Origin: Siphonodentalium dalli
Taxonomy: Eukaryota; Mollusca; Scaphopoda; Gadilida; Siphonodentaliidae
Length of the DNA stretch: 64,000 nt
NCBI GenBank assembly: GCA_032622095.1
Contig: CP136066.1
Coordinates: 103,561,319-103,625,318, forward strand
Reading direction: 5' to 3'
Shown here: piece by piece, positions 22,961 to 32,053 of the stretch
Layout: each line of letters begins with the position of its first letter
Numbering within the stretch: the first letter of the stretch is position 1
Position numbers and translations under genes: made by a program
Notes under the pieces: generated by a model
The model's database searches: none
The model's input: the letters and a program-made list of their open reading frames with translations, nothing else
Told to the model about the DNA's origin: nothing

Positions 22961-23808
22961 AAATTATTTTTCCAAAAATTATTTTTTCCAAAAAATTTCA
23001 AAATCCCAAAAAATTTTAAAACCCCAAAATTTCAAAAAAGAAAAAAATTCAAAACCCTCAAAATTATTTCTCCAAAAAAAAAGTATAAATAAAAAATTTA
23101 TAACGAGTTTTCGGTTTCTGATAATCTCGATATTAAAATGTCGAATGTTAAATTATTTGCGTGTAATATCTTTCGTTAATTTTTTTTTGTTCAAATATTT
23201 TTCATGAAATTATTAATCGATGTTTAGAAATAGCTTTTATTGGACATTGTGACCATCGATATGAATGCATACATTCCAGTGTTTTATCGGACGCAGTTCA
23301 TATAATTGTCATACCTGAAAATAGACACTATTACTTTTACATAAATAATAAAGAGCGTTTATTCTTTACACTCTCTCTATCCCATATGACAGGTGTGTAT
23401 TATCGTGAATTATTGGAAGTTTTGAGATGTACTATGTTCAATCCCTAACGGTCGAAAATTGTAATGTTAAATTACAACCCTCCAGAATGAATTGTCATAT
23501 TCGCTGTACACGCAATCACACGCGACATTGGTGGTAACAATGTGTCTTTCACACCTTTGCTTTACCAAATGAATTATATTATTTCCCCGGTCACAGTTAT
23601 ATGCTATTCAGAAAACATATCGATTTAATGTCTGAACAAACGAGTTAGTATCAATTAAGGTTGATAAACTGTGTCATTCACACGATAATTAGTTAGCCAA
23701 AAACATGCATACGTCCAGGACACTCAATTATAGAAATTGCTTTGATGACATTGTTATAACAACATTACGTAATAACCAATTATCGCCCCACATTCATACT
23801 TACGCTTT
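22961..23808. other. Left arm, AT-rich non-coding
   Basis: Contains homopolymer-rich 'ttccaaaaaat' DNA, a TAATAAAGAGCG word at about 23346, and a motif (GTATTATCGTGAATTATTGG, about 23397) almost identical to the start of the zinc-finger gene at about 26901. Mirrored at 32055-32900. Confidence 0.5.
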
Positions 23809-24012
23809 GGACATTTTATCAGTTTATCACGTGATCACTAAATGTGGCAATCGGGTATCCTCCGATGCCTGCAATATATTATTTATAATAATTGGACTCA
23901 TTGATCTCACGTGAATAATACTCTTAGTTGTTCCAATAAAATAGTTATCAAATTCGATCACCAATAGATTTGACTGTGGAATGTAATGACCTTTAACTTA
24001 TTTATCGATCTA
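23809..24012 (+). repeat. ~204-bp direct repeat, left arm copy 1
   Basis: GGACATTTTATCAG...CACGTGATCAC...TTATCGATCTA, repeated at 25313-25515 with few changes. It contains TATCACGTGATCA. The shared ORF tail read from both copies reflects repeated DNA, not a proven gene. Confidence 0.85.
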
Positions 24013-24134
24013 AAGGGACACTCATTATGAATGAATGTTAACAATACAAACGCACGAATGAAGAGCGTTGAACATATACGAAATTACTACACGAATGAAT
24101 TGAACCTTGAAATTTATATTTCACATCTTACCAA

Positions 24135-24400
24135 CAACAGCTACAGACATAATCATAGTATTATACTGTCTTGCATGTACACACGCTATGACATCATTAA
24201 AGGTGGACAATCCACTCAAGGTGTGGCAACAGCTACAGACATAATCATAGTATTATACTGTCTTGCATGTACACACGCTACGACATCATTAAAGGTGGAC
24301 AATCCACTCAAGGTGTGGCAACAGATACGGACATAGGCATAGTGTTATACAGTCTTCTATGTACCCACGCTATGACACCATTAACGTACATTGGATGTTA
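24135..24400 (+). repeat. 92-bp tandem repeat, ~3 copies
   Basis: CAACAG(C/A)TAC(A/G)G starts at 24135, 24227 and 24319. Longer blocks containing this unit and ATGAATGTTAACAATACAA recur at about 25683-25905 and 25906-26275. Confidence 0.85.
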
Positions 24401-24429
24401 GGTATATGACTCTTGAGTATGCACCAATC

Positions 24430-25036
24430 AATGAGCAAATGAGCAAAAAACTGAGCAAATGAGCAAAAAATGAGCAAATGAGCAAGAAAATGAGCAAATG
24501 AGCAAGAAAATGAGCAAATGAGCAATAAAAATGAGCAAATGAGCATAAAAATGAGCAAATGAGCAAGAAAATGAGCAAATGAGCAATAAAAATGAGCAAA
24601 TGAGCATAAAAATGAGCAGATGAGCAAGAAAATGAGCAAATGAGCAAGAAAATGAGCAAATGAGCAATAAAAATGAGCAAATGAGCAAAAAAAATGAGCA
24701 AATGAGCAAGAAAATGAGCAAATGAGCAATAAAAATGAGCAAATGAGCAAATAAATGAGCAAATGAGCAATAAAAATGAGCAAATGAGCAAAAAAATGAG
24801 CAAATGAGCAAGAAAATGAGCAAATGAGCAATAAAAATGAGCAAATGAGCAAATAAATGAGCAAATGAGCAATAAAAATGAGCAAATGAGCAAAAAAATG
24901 AGCAAATGAGCAAGAAAATGAGCAAATGAGCAATAAAAATGAGCAAATGAGCAAATAAATGAGCAAATGAGCAAAACAATGAGCAATAAAATGAGCAAAT
25001 GAGCAATAAAAATGAGCAAATGAGCAAAAAAATGGG
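24430..25036 (-). repeat. GAGCAAAT minisatellite, left arm
   Basis: More than 25 units of ATGAGCAAATGAGCAANAAA. Because the complementary strand lacks stops in all three frames, it yields spurious Leu/Ile/Cys/Ser/Phe-rich ORFs of about 200-270 codons on the minus strand. Confidence 0.95.
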
Positions 25037-25312
25037 CATACCTGTATGCAGGCCTACCAGTGGATGAATAGTCTGTCGGAGAAGTACTGTGTAGACAGGT
25101 CTTGCCGGTAAGAGAGTCAGACGAGAAGTGAAGGCTCGGCTATTAAAACATAGTAATGCGATAGCGAACATCAAACGAGTCTGCGCACGCATATCTGTCA
25201 AAAGGATACAATAGCAGTCATTGGTCAATTTATCCCCGGTGTCATCTCAGTACCCAATCGGGACGAAGCCGAAGGTCAACTCATTTTTTTTGCTCATTAT
25301 AGTACGTCACTT

Positions 25313-25515
25313 GGACATTTTATCAGTTTATCACGTGATCACTAAATGTGGCAATCGGGTATCCACCGATGCCTGCAATTTATTATTTATAATAATTGGA
25401 CTCATTGATCTCACGTAAATAATACTCTTAGTTGTTCCAATAAAATAGTTATCAAATTCGATCACCAATAGATTTGACTGTGGAATATAATGACCTTTAA
25501 CTTATTTATCGATCT
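25313..25515 (+). repeat. ~204-bp direct repeat, left arm copy 2
   Basis: Second copy of 23809-24012, with CCACCGATGCC in place of CCTCCGATGCC. Confidence 0.85.
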
Positions 25516-26322
25516 ATGTTAAGACATGGTCTTAACAAAAAACTTGACCATAACAAAAATTACCTTACATTTATGCATGAATCTAATTAGACCATACGTA
25601 AATATTGTCAGCTTATCGTCTGATGAGCAAATCCGATGTTTATCAAAAATAGTACAACTTCCAGTTGGTAATTACTCTTACGAATGAAGAGCGTTGAACA
25701 TATACGAAATTACTACACGAATGAACTGAAATTTATATTTTCACATCTTACCAACAACAGATACAGACATAGTCATAGTGTTATACTATCTTACATGTAC
25801 CCATGCTATGACATCATTCGAAGGGGCAATACACTCAAGGAGTTAAAGTGACACGAAACAAGGGACGTGATGTAATATTGGTGTTTGAATCTTAAAGGAA
25901 CACAAGACACTCTAAAGGGACACTCATTATGAATGAATGTTAACAATACAAGCGCACGAATGAAGAGCGTTGAACATATACAAAATTACTACATGAATGA
26001 ATTGAACCTTGAAATTTATATTTCACATCTTACCAACAACAGCTACAGGCATTATCATAGGGTTATACTGTCTTGCATATACACACGCTATGACATCATT
26101 AAAGGCGGACAATCCACTCACGGTGTGACAACAGATACAGACATAGGCATAGTGTTATACAGTCTTCTATGTACCAATGCTATGACATAATTAAAGGGGG
26201 ATAATACACGCACGGTGTGGAATGTTAAAGTGACACGCGGTAAGGGACGTGATGTAATATTGGTGAAACCCCCTCCCCACTTATAGATATATAACGAAGA
26301 CGAGAATAACATGTTGATGAAG

Positions 26323-26328
26323 TTTATT
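26323..26328 (-). terminator. Polyadenylation signal AATAAA, left-arm zinc-finger gene
   Basis: AATAAA on the minus strand 5 nt after the stop codon of the 26334-26903 gene; mirrored at 29546-29551. A very short 3' UTR, as in compact viral genomes. Confidence 0.6.
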
Positions 26329-26333
26329 GAAAT

Positions 26334-26903
26334 TTAATCATTGTCTGAATCTTCGACCGTTAGATTTACTTCTAAGAGTTTCTTGAATTTTCTCATCGCT
26401 TCATCTGCAGCCCATTCATTATTATATCCGTGTTTGGTCAGTTTGGCCATTTTCTTCATGATCATGGTATGTATGCGTGATGTTTTCAATCGATACTGGT
26501 ATTCTATTAATCGTCTATAACTTTTGAGAAACAGAGCAAACTCTGTGTCGATGGTATCCTCTTTTCCCGACATGCTCTCATCTCCCGAAATGCTCTCTTC
26601 TTCTTTCACATCATTGGTGACGCGTTTCATCATACTTTTGAATGTGTCCATCTCGTTGACACATCGCGCAGCTTTCTTAAGACCGAATACCGTTCTACTA
26701 CCGACGCCATTACCATCTTCTGAATCTGATAGCGTTCCACGTTCATCTTCATCTGAATCTAGAACCGCTTCGTCAGATTCATCGGTATCTTCTCCGAAGA
26801 GAGTTGGTTTTGTCTCAGACATAACTCCGTGTTTAATCTGTTTATGTCTTTGTAGATTGTAGTTCGTCGATAAAATAATGCCACATAAATCACACCCGTG
26901 CAT
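26334..26903 (-). CDS. C2H2 zinc-finger/acidic protein of Polinton-like element, left arm
   Basis: 189 codons. Residues 4-25 form one C2H2 finger (C4-x2-C7-x12-H20-x4-H25). Residues about 37-70 are strongly acidic (DTDESDEAVLDSDEDE). Residues about 110-189 are charged and helical, with HTMIMKKMAKLTKHGYNNEW and a final acidic tail. The arrangement (N-terminal finger, acidic middle, helical C-terminus) resembles a family of C2H2 proteins I remember from invertebrate Polinton-like insertions; function there is unknown, with DNA or RNA binding likely from the finger. It is a copy of 28971-29540 with the same predicted protein. A TATAAG box lies about 30 nt upstream of the start, and AATAAA follows the stop. 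It overlaps the neighbouring 64-aa ORF by 14 nt. Confidence 0.75.
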   Translation of the reverse strand: MHGCDLCGIILSTNYNLQRHKQIKHGVMSETKPTLFGEDTDESDEAVLDSDEDERGTLSDSEDGNGVGSRTVFGLKKAARCVNEMDTFKSMMKRVTNDVKEEESISGDESMSGKEDTIDTEFALFLKSYRRLIEYQYRLKTSRIHTMIMKKMAKLTKHGYNNEWAADEAMRKFKKLLEVNLTVEDSDND

Positions 26904-27084
26904 TATCGCGAATTATTGGAAGAACCATCACTCTTATAAGTAGCGATAAAAAGAGAGAATAAGGTGTGGTATACAACCGTCGCTCTAAGAGTACGTTCGT
27001 CCCGGTGCTAGGGTATAGATATTTGACCGCCGGTGATTCAATTAATGCCAATTTATCAGTATGGTACTCTATGTATTCATTCAT
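26890..27084 (-). CDS. 64-aa ORF of Polinton-like element, left arm
   Basis: Identical to the right-arm ORF 28790-28984. It begins MNEYIEYHTDKLALIE and has one hydrophobic stretch near the C-terminus (LFLSLLIRVMVLPII), so it might be membrane-associated. It overlaps the zinc-finger start by 14 nt, and the TATA box of that gene lies inside its coding region, so it could also be a chance ORF. No family recognised. Confidence 0.4.
   Translation of the reverse strand: MNEYIEYHTDKLALIESPAVKYLYPSTGTNVLLERRLYTTPYSLFLSLLIRVMVLPIIRDNARV
26933..26938 (-). promoter_or_regulatory. TATA-like box (TATAAG) of left-arm zinc-finger gene
   Basis: CTTATA on the plus strand; TATAAGAG in gene sense, 35 nt before the start codon. 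The same word precedes the first ORF of the cassette at 27478-27483. Confidence 0.5.
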
Positions 27085-27142
27085 GATTTGGCTAATCGTA
27101 TGACACTGATCTTTTCATTTTCTTCTTATTATTAGACAAACC

Positions 27143-27415
27143 TCAATCAGACACTCTCTTGTTGGTTTGTTTGGACGCTTTACGTGTGTTTGTCAACTTA
27201 TTTGCTGCAACTTCAGCCTTAGCCATTTCAATCGCTTGAGCGATGGGTGTCACCACGTTAATAAGTGGTTTTAGAACGTCTTCTTCACTATCACTAGTTT
27301 TAGTTCTGTCAATAAAGTATCGACCCTGATTATCTGGTATTAACTTCCCATCAACCATATCTCTGAAATGTTTTCTCCACATTTCAAGATCTGCTGGAAT
27401 ATATGGGATCGACAT
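27143..27415 (-). CDS. Small basic-tail protein of Polinton-like element, left arm (truncated)
   Basis: 90 codons. Begins MSIPYIPADLEMWRKHFRDM, then GK..PD..GRYFI, an acidic patch (DSEED) and INVVTPIAQAIEMAKAEVAA. Aromatic/Pro N-termini and a VTP.AQA.E.AK helix are features I remember from small proteins in Polinton/adintovirus-like elements, but no function is known to me. Compared with the right-arm copy (28459-28782) it has Asp instead of Val at residue 22 and a TGA in place of GGA at codon 91. That stop removes the last 17 residues, which include a basic NNKKKMKR nuclear-signal-like tail. The left copy is therefore a likely loss-of-function allele. Confidence 0.65.
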   Translation of the reverse strand: MSIPYIPADLEMWRKHFRDMVDGKLIPDNQGRYFIDRTKTSDSEEDVLKPLINVVTPIAQAIEMAKAEVAANKLTNTRKASKQTNKRVSD

Positions 27416-27477
27416 GTTTCTTCAAAATGTACAAGTCACTCTTTTTTCTGCATTTTATTTTAGAAAGTTTATCGCCT

Positions 27478-27483
27478 CTTATA
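27478..27483 (-). promoter_or_regulatory. TATA-like box (TATAAG) upstream of left-arm first ORF
   Basis: TATAAGAG in gene sense, 68 nt before the ATG at 27415. Mirrored at 28391-28396. Confidence 0.45.
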
Positions 27484-27558
27484 AAAATCGATTATTGGCC
27501 ATGAATGCCAAATGCACCATGATAGTTATCGATGTCAATAATGCGTTTCGTTGAGATC

Positions 27559-27720
27559 TTGATTGAGTATGCACCAATCAATGAGCAAATAAATGAGCAA
27601 GCAGGATGTTATGTCGCTTGGTGGCGGAGGTAGCATCACCAAATTACCCTCGGGGGACCTCATTCTGCCATCTAAAAATAGAATCTTTGGGTCTAAAATT
27701 GGTTGTACTAAAATATTCCC
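27559..27720 (+). repeat. Internal copy of the element's terminal motif, left of centre
   Basis: CATCTAAAAATAGAATC...TTGTACTAAAATATTCCC repeats the sequence of the outer end (22830-22950) in the same direction. It is preceded by GAGTATGCACCAATCAATG, which also precedes the GAGCAAAT array at 24417. The mirrored copy lies at about 28150-28315. Confidence 0.85.
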
Positions 27721-27855
27721 AAAAACCCAAAACTTAAAAAATTTCAAAAAACTTAAAAAATTTCAAAAAATTTCAAAAACTTCAAAAATTTTCAAAAATT
27801 TCAAAAACTTCAAAAATTTCAAAAAACTTCAAAAATTTCAAAAACTTCAAAAATA
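27721..27855. repeat. TTTCAAAAA/CTTCAAAAA simple repeat
   Basis: Alternating AATTTCAAAAA and ACTTCAAAAA units. The mirror lies at 28020-28145. Lys/Phe/Asn-rich ORFs over it are not genes. Confidence 0.9.
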
Positions 27856-27859
27856 AGAC

Positions 27860-28018
27860 CCCTGCGGCGGCGGCGGCATTGCGGTATTTTACTGCGGCGC
27901 AGCCGCCGGCGGCGGACCCCGGCGGCGGCGGCGGAGGCACCGCCGCCGCAGTAAAATACCGGCGGCACCGCCGCCGCAGTAAAATACCGCAATGCCGCCG
28001 CCGCCGCCGCCAGGGTCT
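27860..28018. repeat. GC-rich nested hairpin at the palindrome centre
   Basis: CGG/CCG-rich DNA. The outer stem pairs GCATTGCGGTATTTTACTGC (27877-27896) with its complement around 27975-27994. Within the roughly 70-bp spacer are further CCGCCGG/CCGGCGG inverted repeats and a partial extra copy of the stem (GCAGTAAAATACCGGCGG, 27947-27964), so the centre is not symmetric. It resembles a branched terminal hairpin fused to its partner. Confidence 0.85.
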
Positions 28019-28390
28019 TATTTTTGAAGTTTTTGAAATTTTTGAAGTTTTTTGAAATTTTTGAAGTTTTTGAAATTTTTGAAAATTTTTGAAGTTTTTG
28101 AAATTTTTTGAAATTTTTGAAGTTTTTTGAAATTTTTGAAGTTTTGGGTTTTTGGGAATATTTTAGTACAACCAATTTTAGACCCAAAGATTCTATTTTT
28201 AGATGGCAGAATGAGGTCCCCCGAGGGTAATTTGGTGATGCTACCTCCGCCACCAAGCGACATAACATCCTGCTTGCTCATTTATTTGCTCATTGATTGG
28301 TGCATACTCAATCAAGATCTCAACGAAACGCATTATTGACATCGATAACTATCATGGTGCATTTGGCATTCATGGCCAATAATCGATTTT

Positions 28391-28396
28391 TATAAG
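28391..28396 (+). promoter_or_regulatory. TATA-like box (TATAAG) upstream of right-arm first ORF
   Basis: TATAAGAGGCG, 68 nt before the ATG at 28459. It is present in both arms and echoed by TATAAGAG before the zinc-finger gene. Confidence 0.45.
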
Positions 28397-28458
28397 AGGC
28401 GATAAACTTTCTAAAATAAAATGCAGAAAAAAGAGTGACTTGTACATTTTGAAGAAAC

Positions 28459-28782
28459 ATGTCGATCCCATATATTCCAGCAGATCTTGAAATGTGGAGA
28501 AAACATTTCAGAGATATGGTTGTTGGGAAGTTAATACCAGATAATCAGGGTCGATACTTTATTGACAGAACTAAAACTAGTGATAGTGAAGAAGACGTTC
28601 TAAAACCACTTATTAACGTGGTGACACCCATCGCTCAAGCGATTGAAATGGCTAAGGCTGAAGTTGCAGCAAATAAGTTGACAAACACACGTAAAGCGTC
28701 CAAACAAACCAACAAGAGAGTGTCTGATGGAGGTTTGTCTAATAATAAGAAGAAAATGAAAAGATCAGTGTCATACGATTAG
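28459..28782 (+). CDS. Small basic-tail protein of Polinton-like element, right arm (full length)
   Basis: 107 codons; the intact version of the left-arm 27143-27415. The N-terminal part is rich in Pro and aromatics (YIPADLEMW). A predicted helix INVVTPIAQAIEMAKAEVAA lies at about residues 52-71. It is followed by a basic, Asn/Lys-rich C-terminus (residues about 78-104, including KKKMKR) that could bind nucleic acid or act as a nuclear signal. Residue 22 is Val here, Asp in the left arm. A separate TATA-like box precedes it. The next ORF starts 7 nt after its stop. Family assignment is from memory of similar small proteins beside Polinton-like genes and needs a profile search. Confidence 0.65.
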   Translation: MSIPYIPADLEMWRKHFRDMVVGKLIPDNQGRYFIDRTKTSDSEEDVLKPLINVVTPIAQAIEMAKAEVAANKLTNTRKASKQTNKRVSDGGLSNNKKKMKRSVSYD

Positions 28783-28789
28783 CCAAATC

Positions 28790-28984
28790 ATGAATGAATA
28801 CATAGAGTACCATACTGATAAATTGGCATTAATTGAATCACCGGCGGTCAAATATCTATACCCTAGCACCGGGACGAACGTACTCTTAGAGCGACGGTTG
28901 TATACCACACCTTATTCTCTCTTTTTATCGCTACTTATAAGAGTGATGGTTCTTCCAATAATTCGCGATAATGCACGGGTGTGA
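28790..28984 (+). CDS. 64-aa ORF of Polinton-like element, right arm
   Basis: Same product as 26890-27084. It sits in a different frame from both neighbours, with a C-terminal hydrophobic segment. It contains the TATA box of the next gene. Real translation is uncertain. Confidence 0.4.
   Translation: MNEYIEYHTDKLALIESPAVKYLYPSTGTNVLLERRLYTTPYSLFLSLLIRVMVLPIIRDNARV
28936..28941 (+). promoter_or_regulatory. TATA-like box (TATAAG) of right-arm zinc-finger gene
   Basis: TATAAGAGTG, 35 nt before the ATG at 28971. It is followed by CTTCCAATAATTCGCGATAA, a block that recurs at about 32446 near the element's outer part. Confidence 0.5.
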
Positions 28985-29540
28985 TTTATGTGGCATTATT
29001 TTATCGACGAACTACAATCTACAAAGACATAAACAGATTAAACACGGAGTTATGTCTGAGACAAAACCAACTCTCTTCGGAGAAGATACCGATGAATCTG
29101 ACGAAGCGGTTCTAGATTCAGATGAAGATGAACGTGGAACGCTATCAGATTCAGAAGATGGTAATGGCGTCGGTAGTAGAACGGTATTCGGTCTTAAGAA
29201 AGCTGCGCGATGTGTCAACGAGATGGACACATTCAAAAGTATGATGAAACGCGTCACCAATGATGTGAAAGAAGAAGAGAGCATTTCGGGAGATGAGAGC
29301 ATGTCGGGAAAAGAGGATACCATCGACACAGAGTTTGCTCTGTTTCTCAAAAGTTATAGACGATTAATAGAATACCAGTATCGATTGAAAACATCACGCA
29401 TACATACCATGATCATGAAGAAAATGGCCAAACTGACCAAACACGGATATAATAATGAATGGGCTGCAGATGAAGCGATGAGAAAATTCAAGAAACTCTT
29501 AGAAGTAAATCTAACGGTCGAAGATTCAGACAATGATTAA
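28971..29540 (+). CDS. C2H2 zinc-finger/acidic protein of Polinton-like element, right arm
   Basis: 189 codons with the same predicted protein as the left-arm gene: one C2H2 finger (C4, C7, H20, H25), an acidic Asp/Glu/Ser middle, and a helical charged C-terminus. The predicted proteins of the two arms are identical while the neighbouring first ORF differs, which may mean purifying selection, gene conversion or simply recency. A TATA-like box lies at 28936 and AATAAA at 29546. Probably a regulatory or packaging accessory of the element; this is inference. Confidence 0.75.
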   Translation: MHGCDLCGIILSTNYNLQRHKQIKHGVMSETKPTLFGEDTDESDEAVLDSDEDERGTLSDSEDGNGVGSRTVFGLKKAARCVNEMDTFKSMMKRVTNDVKEEESISGDESMSGKEDTIDTEFALFLKSYRRLIEYQYRLKTSRIHTMIMKKMAKLTKHGYNNEWAADEAMRKFKKLLEVNLTVEDSDND

Positions 29541-29545
29541 ATTTC

Positions 29546-29551
29546 AATAAA
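29546..29551 (+). terminator. Polyadenylation signal AATAAA, right-arm zinc-finger gene
   Basis: Five nucleotides after the TAA stop at 29538-29540. Confidence 0.6.
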
Positions 29552-30357
29552 CTTCATCAACATGTTATTCTCGTCTTCGTTATATATCTATAAGTGGGGA
29601 GGGGGTTTCACCAATATTACATCACGTCCCTTACCGCGTGTCACTTTAACATTCCACACCGTGCGTGTATTATCCCCCTTTAATTATGTCATAGCATTGG
29701 TACATAGAAGACTGTATAACACTATGCCTATGTCTGTATCTGTTGTCACACCGTGAGTGGATTGTCCGCCTTTAATGATGTCATAGCGTGTGTATATGCA
29801 AGACAGTATAACCCTATGATAATGCCTGTAGCTGTTGTTGGTAAGATGTGAAATATAAATTTCAAGGTTCAATTCATTCATGTAGTAATTTTGTATATGT
29901 TCAACGCTCTTCATTCGTGCGCTTGTATTGTTAACATTCATTCATAATGAGTGTCCCTTTAGAGTGTCTTGTGTTCCTTTAAGATTCAAACACCAATATT
30001 ACATCACGTCCCTTGTTTCGTGTCACTTTAACTCCTTGAGTGTATTGCCCCTTCGAATGATGTCATAGCATGGGTACATGTAAGATAGTATAACACTATG
30101 ACTATGTCTGTATCTGTTGTTGGTAAGATGTGAAAATATAAATTTCAGTTCATTCGTGTAGTAATTTCGTATATGTTCAACGCTCTTCATTCGTAAGAGT
30201 AATTACCAACTGGAAGTTGTACTATTTTTGATAAACATCGGATTTGCTCATCAGACGATAAGCTGACAATATTTACGTATGGTCTAATTAGATTCATGCA
30301 TAAATGTAAGGTAATTTTTGTTATGGTCAAGTTTTTTGTTAAGACCATGTCTTAACA

Positions 30358-30561
30358 TAGATCGATAAATAAGTTAAAGGTCATTATATTCCACAGTCAA
30401 ATCTATTGGTGATCGAATTTGATAACTATTTTATTGGAACAACTAAGAGTATTATTTACGTGAGATCAATGAGTCCAATTATTATAAATAATAAATTGCA
30501 GGCATCGGTGGATACCCGATTGCCACATTTAGTGATCACGTGATAAACTGATAAAATGTCC
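30358..30561 (-). repeat. ~204-bp direct repeat, right arm (mirror of 25313-25515)
   Basis: Reverse complement of the left-arm block, followed outward by the other copy at about 31850-32053. Confidence 0.85.
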
Positions 30562-30840
30562 AAGTGACGTACTATAATGAGCAAAAAAAATGAGTTGACC
30601 TTCGGCTTCGTCCCGATTGGGTACTGAGATGACACCGGGGATAAATTGACCAATGACTGCTATTGTATCCTTTTGACAGATATGCGTGCGCAGACTCGTT
30701 TGATGTTCGCTATCGCATTACTATGTTTTAATAGCCGAGCCTTCACTTCTCGTCTGACTCTCTTACCGGCAAGACCTGTCTACACAGTACTTCTCCGACA
30801 GACTATTCATCCACTGGTAGGCCTGCATACAGGTATGCCC

Positions 30841-31431
30841 ATTTTTTTGCTCATTTGCTCATTTTTATTGCTCATTTGCTCATTTTATTGCTCATTGTTT
30901 TGCTCATTTGCTCATTTATTTGCTCATTTGCTCATTTTTATTGCTCATTTGCTCATTTTCTTGCTCATTTGCTCATTTTTTTGCTCATTTGCTCATTTTT
31001 ATTGCTCATTTGCTCATTTATTTGCTCATTTGCTCATTTTTATTGCTCATTTGCTCATTTTCTTGCTCATTTGCTCATTTTTTTGCTCATTTGCTCATTT
31101 TTATTGCTCATTTGCTCATTTATTTGCTCATTTGCTCATTTTTATTGCTCATTTGCTCATTTTCTTGCTCATTTGCTCATTTATTTGCTCATTTGCTCAT
31201 TTTTATTGCTCATTTGCTCATTTGCTCATTTTCTTGCTCATCTGCTCATTTTTATGCTCATTTGCTCATTTTTATTGCTCATTTGCTCATTTTCTTGCTC
31301 ATTTGCTCATTTTTATGCTCATTTGCTCATTTTTATTGCTCATTTGCTCATTTTCTTGCTCATTTGCTCATTTTCTTGCTCATTTGCTCATTTTTTGCTC
31401 ATTTGCTCAGTTTTTTGCTCATTTGCTCATT
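30841..31431 (+). repeat. GAGCAAAT minisatellite, right arm
   Basis: Mirror of 24430-25036, but with unit-level differences around 31170-31240 (some units missing or rearranged), so the arms have diverged here. The plus-strand ORFs of 190-281 codons are repeat artefacts. Confidence 0.95.
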
Positions 31432-31849
31432 GATTGGTGCATACTCAAGAGTCATATACCTAACATCCAATGTACGTTAATGGTGTCATAGCGTGGGTAC
31501 ATAGAAGACTGTATAACACTATGCCTATGTCCGTATCTGTTGCCACACCTTGAGTGGATTGTCCACCTTTAATGATGTCATAGCGTGTGTACATGCAAGA
31601 CAGTATAATACTATGATTATGTCTGTAGCTGTTGCCACACCTTGAGTGGATTGTCCACCTTTAATGATGTCATAGCGTGTGTACATGCAAGACAGTATAA
31701 TACTATGATTATGTCTGTAGCTGTTGTTGGTAAGATGTGAAATATAAATTTCAAGGTTCAATTCATTCTTGTAGTAATTTCGTATATGTTCAACGCTCTT
31801 CATTCGTGCGTTTGTATTGTTAACATTCATTCATAATGAGTGTCCCTTT

Positions 31850-32053
31850 AGATCGATAAATAAGTTAAAGGTCATTACATTCCACAGTCAAATCTATTGG
31901 TGATCGAATTTGATAACTATTTTATTGGAACAACTAAGAGTATTATTCACGTGAGATCAATGAGTCCAATTATTATAAATAATATATTGCAGGCATCGGA
32001 GGATACCCGATTGCCACATTTAGTGATCACGTGATAAACTGATAAAATGTCCA
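31850..32053 (-). repeat. ~204-bp direct repeat, right arm outer copy
   Basis: Mirror of 23809-24012. Confidence 0.85.

Noticed and set aside
23705-23914. Conserved ORF tail shared with 25221-25418 as a possible gene pair
   Set aside because: The similarity is exactly the 204-bp direct repeat and ends where the DNA repeat ends; the N-terminal parts are unrelated.
24031-24336. Paralogous ORFs 24031-24336 and 25933-26190 as an element gene
   Set aside because: The conserved part lies in tandemly repeated DNA, including 92-bp units, and loses similarity out of frame. Real coding cannot be excluded but is not supported.
24430-25036. CRISPR-like array
   Set aside because: The units are contiguous tandem repeats without unique spacers, in a eukaryotic context.
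24370-25228. Minus-strand ORFs of 198-266 codons rich in Leu, Ile, Cys, Ser and Phe
   Set aside because: They are the three-frame translation of the GAGCAAAT minisatellite, not a membrane protein.
27535-28339. Lys/Phe/Asn-rich ORFs flanking the palindrome centre
   Set aside because: They read through TTTCAAAAA-type simple repeats and the copied terminal motif.
30646-31491. 281-codon plus-strand ORF in the right arm
   Set aside because: Same minisatellite artefact, with a short non-repeat start. The left-arm counterpart has a different length because array units differ.
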